From Myxococcales bacterium (GTDB lineage Bacteria; Myxococcota; Myxococcia; Myxococcales; Anaeromyxobacteraceae), in NCBI GenBank assembly GCA_021784495.1, contig JAJXSQ010000088.1:1-8045 (forward strand): a stretch of DNA of 8,045 bases, written 5' to 3'. Positions 6,533-8,045 of the stretch are shown here, in pieces (position 1 is the first letter of the stretch; each line of letters begins with the position of its first letter). The translations under genes were made by a program, and so were the position numbers. A model generated the notes under the pieces. The model was not told the DNA's origin, did not search any database, and was given only the letters and a program-made list of their open reading frames with translations.

Positions 6533-7919
6533 GCGGCCGGGCCGGCGCCGGCCGGAGCGTCGTGGCGGGGCGCCGTCGCAGGTCGCCCGGGTGCGCGACG
6601 TCGAGGCCGCTCCAGACCGGATCGGCGCGGTGCATCGCGCCGAGGAGCAGGAGGAGGCGACCGAGGAGGCGCGCGGGCGCGCCCCCCGCGGCCGCGGCCA
6701 CCACGGCGGCCGCCACCGCGTGCGCCGCGTAGGTGCCCGGCCCGGCCTCGCCGGCGAGGTCGCCGCCCCCCTCCAGCGCCGCGCGGAGGCGGGCCACGAT
6801 CTCCTCGTCCGCGTCCCGCCACCCCTGGATCGCGCCCAGGGCGTGCCCCTCGAGGCTCCGCAGCGGCGCCCGGACGAGCACCTCGGCGACCAGCGCCGCG
6901 GAGCGGCGGGCCTCGGCCGCGCCGAGCTCCCGGCCGGCGAGGACGATCCGGCCACCGTCCCGGTCCGCCTCGGCGTCGATCGCCGCCGCCCAGCCTTCGC
7001 GCGAGGAGGACTCGAGGAGGCGCACCGTGGCTGCGGCGAGGAACGCCCGGACCAGATCGGCCGGGTGGGGATCCTCTGCCGGCCCCTCGCCCCGGAGGCG
7101 CGGCCCGGAGCCCCAGGCGGCGCCGAGGCCGCGGAAGGTGGCCACCAGCCCGACCGCGGCCGCCGGCCCCATGTTCAGGATCCCGAGGACGTCCGAGGCG
7201 GTCTCGCCGATCCGGTCGGACCAGTAGCCGGCGAGCCACGCCGGCCCCGCGCGCCCCAGCGCCGCCCGGATCGCCGCGGCCAGCTCGGCCTCGAGGCCGG
7301 TGTCGGCCGAGAGGACGTCGTGGCCCGCCGTCTCGTGCCCCAGGGCGGCCCAGAGGCAGAGGCCCCGCCGGGCGGTCGCCGGCGGGAGGCTCACCACCCC
7401 CGCCTCGACCCCGAGCGCGGCGACCGCCTCGATGGGGAGCGTGTAGGGGCCGAAGTCGGGTCGGCCGAACTCCACCAGCGGGGGGACCACCCCGCGATCG
7501 GGCGGCTTCACGCCGCGCCGGTCCTCGGCCGACAGGAAGCCGTCGTAGAGATCGGTCACCACCTCCTGGAAGGCGTCGACCGCGGGATCGGCCCCGCTCT
7601 GGGCGATGGCGCGCGCGACGTCGAGGAGCACCAGCGCCGCCCCCTCGCGCGAGGGATCGGAGGCGAGGAGCCGCCGCAGCCCCGCGGGGCCGAGCCGGTC
7701 GAGCGCCGCGCCGAACGGGAGGAGGACCGCCCGCCGGTAGAGGGCGGGCAGCCGGCCGCGCGCGGCGTCGACCGCGGCCCGGAGCGCGGTGTAGCTCTCC
7801 AGGTCGGCGGCGCCGCGATCCGGCTCCGCCGCGCAGGCGGCCACGTCGGCGACGCAGTCCGGGAGGTTCGAGAGGTCGATCGGCGGGCGCTCCGCCGGCC
7901 TGCGGTCCGCGCGCTCCAT
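6432..7919 (-). CDS. Unrecognised protein with metallopeptidase-like HETAGHD motif
   Basis: The 495-residue product is not assigned to a named family. The start is well fixed: ATG 7919-7917 is the first start codon after an in-frame TAG at 7952-7950. There is no signal peptide. The core holds LWAALGHETAGHDVLSADTG (H195, E196, H200, D201), then GYWSDRIGETASDVLGILNM (D235, E239, D243) followed by GPA (251-253), and later DPHPADLVR (283-291). The order 'HE..H helix, then acidic helix with SD/AD, GPA, then HP' resembles zinc metallopeptidases of the gluzincin type, but the spacing is HExxxH, not HExxH, so catalysis is uncertain. Residues about 401-428 are Ala/Leu-rich and hydrophobic. The last ~50 residues are Arg/Pro-rich and low complexity, and partly overlap the antisense of the phosphatase gene before TGA 6434-6432. 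Codon use over the conserved part fits the neighbours. It is probably a real intracellular protein; its function is unknown. Confidence 0.75.
   Translation of the reverse strand: MERADRRPAERPPIDLSNLPDCVADVAACAAEPDRGAADLESYTALRAAVDAARGRLPALYRRAVLLPFGAALDRLGPAGLRRLLASDPSREGAALVLLDVARAIAQSGADPAVDAFQEVVTDLYDGFLSAEDRRGVKPPDRGVVPPLVEFGRPDFGPYTLPIEAVAALGVEAGVVSLPPATARRGLCLWAALGHETAGHDVLSADTGLEAELAAAIRAALGRAGPAWLAGYWSDRIGETASDVLGILNMGPAAAVGLVATFRGLGAAWGSGPRLRGEGPAEDPHPADLVRAFLAAATVRLLESSSREGWAAAIDAEADRDGGRIVLAGRELGAAEARRSAALVAEVLVRAPLRSLEGHALGAIQGWRDADEEIVARLRAALEGGGDLAGEAGPGTYAAHAVAAAVVAAAAGGAPARLLGRLLLLLGAMHRADPVWSGLDVAHPGDLRRRPATTLRPAPARPLTPRGAPPGPARGPRRSTRRSGPTRGSARRRGR
6534..6554. other. GC hairpin at the convergent gene junction
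   Basis: CGGCCGG (6534-6540) and CCGGCCG (6548-6554) are inverse complements with a 7-nt loop, and GCCGGCGCCGGC (6541-6552) is itself a 12-bp palindrome. It lies 2 bases beyond the phosphatase stop and inside the tail of the minus-strand gene. No T-run follows on either strand, so it is at most a weak, non-canonical terminator or pausing structure. Confidence 0.25.
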
Positions 7920-7946
7920 GGGCGCCCCCGGGGGTTGGAGAGGCCG

Positions 7947-7952
7947 AGTCTA
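7947..7952 (-). promoter_or_regulatory. Candidate -10 box for the minus-strand gene
   Basis: Read on the minus strand, TAGACT matches 4 of 6 bases of the -10 consensus and lies 27 nt before the ATG, giving an expected leader of about 20 nt. A GGGGG run 5 nt before the ATG could act as a weak ribosome-binding site. No convincing -35 box is seen 16-18 nt upstream. The sequence context C-TAGACT-CGG resembles the C-TACACT-CGG at 5720-5729. Confidence 0.35.
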
Positions 7953-8045
7953 GGCGACCGCCGCCGCTCCCGGGTCTGCGCGGATGTCGCAGGCGGGGCG
8001 ACCTCGCCGGCCGGCCGCCGACGCACCGCGCTCCGCGGCCGGGCC
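7953..8045. other. Right-edge segment, no assignable gene
   Basis: On the minus strand the frame from 8045 is open down to TAG 7952-7950, so a gene entering from the right could end there (last residues ACDIRADPGAAAVA). On the plus strand an ATG at 7984 is open to the edge. Neither has family signal, a ribosome-binding site or decisive codon bias over so short a length. I see nothing that can be called. Confidence 0.2.

Noticed and set aside
5720..6955. Minus-strand open frame (411 codons) across the phosphatase gene
   Set aside because: It is antisense to the phosphatase motifs and out of frame with the minus-strand metallopeptidase-like gene. The product is low-complexity Arg/Gly/Pro, a high-GC shadow.
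6307..7239. Second minus-strand frame (310 codons) inside the 6432-7919 gene
   Set aside because: The product is extremely Arg/Gly/Pro-rich without motifs, while the 6432-7919 frame has helices, motifs and normal composition.
7984..8045. Start of a divergent plus-strand gene at ATG 7984
   Set aside because: Only 20 codons are visible, with no Shine-Dalgarno, promoter or family signal. In such GC-rich DNA open frames are uninformative.

Overview
The window is very GC-rich, and its genes end almost every codon in G or C. It looks like chromosomal core sequence from a high-GC soil-type bacterium. A myxobacterium or related deltaproteobacterial lineage (Myxococcota) is my best guess. That guess rests on base composition, on the HEAT-repeat protein (a type I associate with myxobacteria) and on an E. 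coli-type PlsB. It is an inference, not a proven placement. No phage, transposon, CRISPR, tRNA or rRNA was seen.

Left part (1-3984, plus strand): the end of a class B DnaJ/CbpA-type co-chaperone whose J-domain lies off the left edge; a HEAT-repeat protein of unknown role starting 48 nt later; and, only 3 nt after that, a full-length PlsB-type glycerol-3-phosphate acyltransferase with all four acyltransferase motif blocks. The spacing suggests one transcription unit, with the HEAT gene and plsB translationally coupled.

Middle (3985-5734): a 143-nt spacer with only weak signals, then a CoA-transferase of the acetyl-CoA hydrolase/transferase family, closest to succinyl-CoA:acetate CoA-transferase. 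It has a strong Shine-Dalgarno and is closed by a clear intrinsic terminator. The T-rich tail of that terminator overlaps the -35 box of the next promoter.

Right part (5735-8045): an inositol-monophosphatase-superfamily phosphatase, histidinol-phosphatase-like, probably translated from a leaderless GTG. It converges with, and overlaps by 101 bp, a minus-strand gene for an unrecognised protein with a metallopeptidase-like layout (HETAGHD, then a W..D...E..SD helix and GPA). The last ~125 bases are too short to assign.

The genes mostly read as housekeeping: protein folding, phospholipid synthesis, acetate/CoA metabolism and phosphate-ester hydrolysis. I found no clear new multi-gene system. 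The most interesting points are the unusual metallopeptidase-like protein, the compact terminator/promoter/leaderless-start arrangement, and the DnaJ-HEAT-PlsB clustering.
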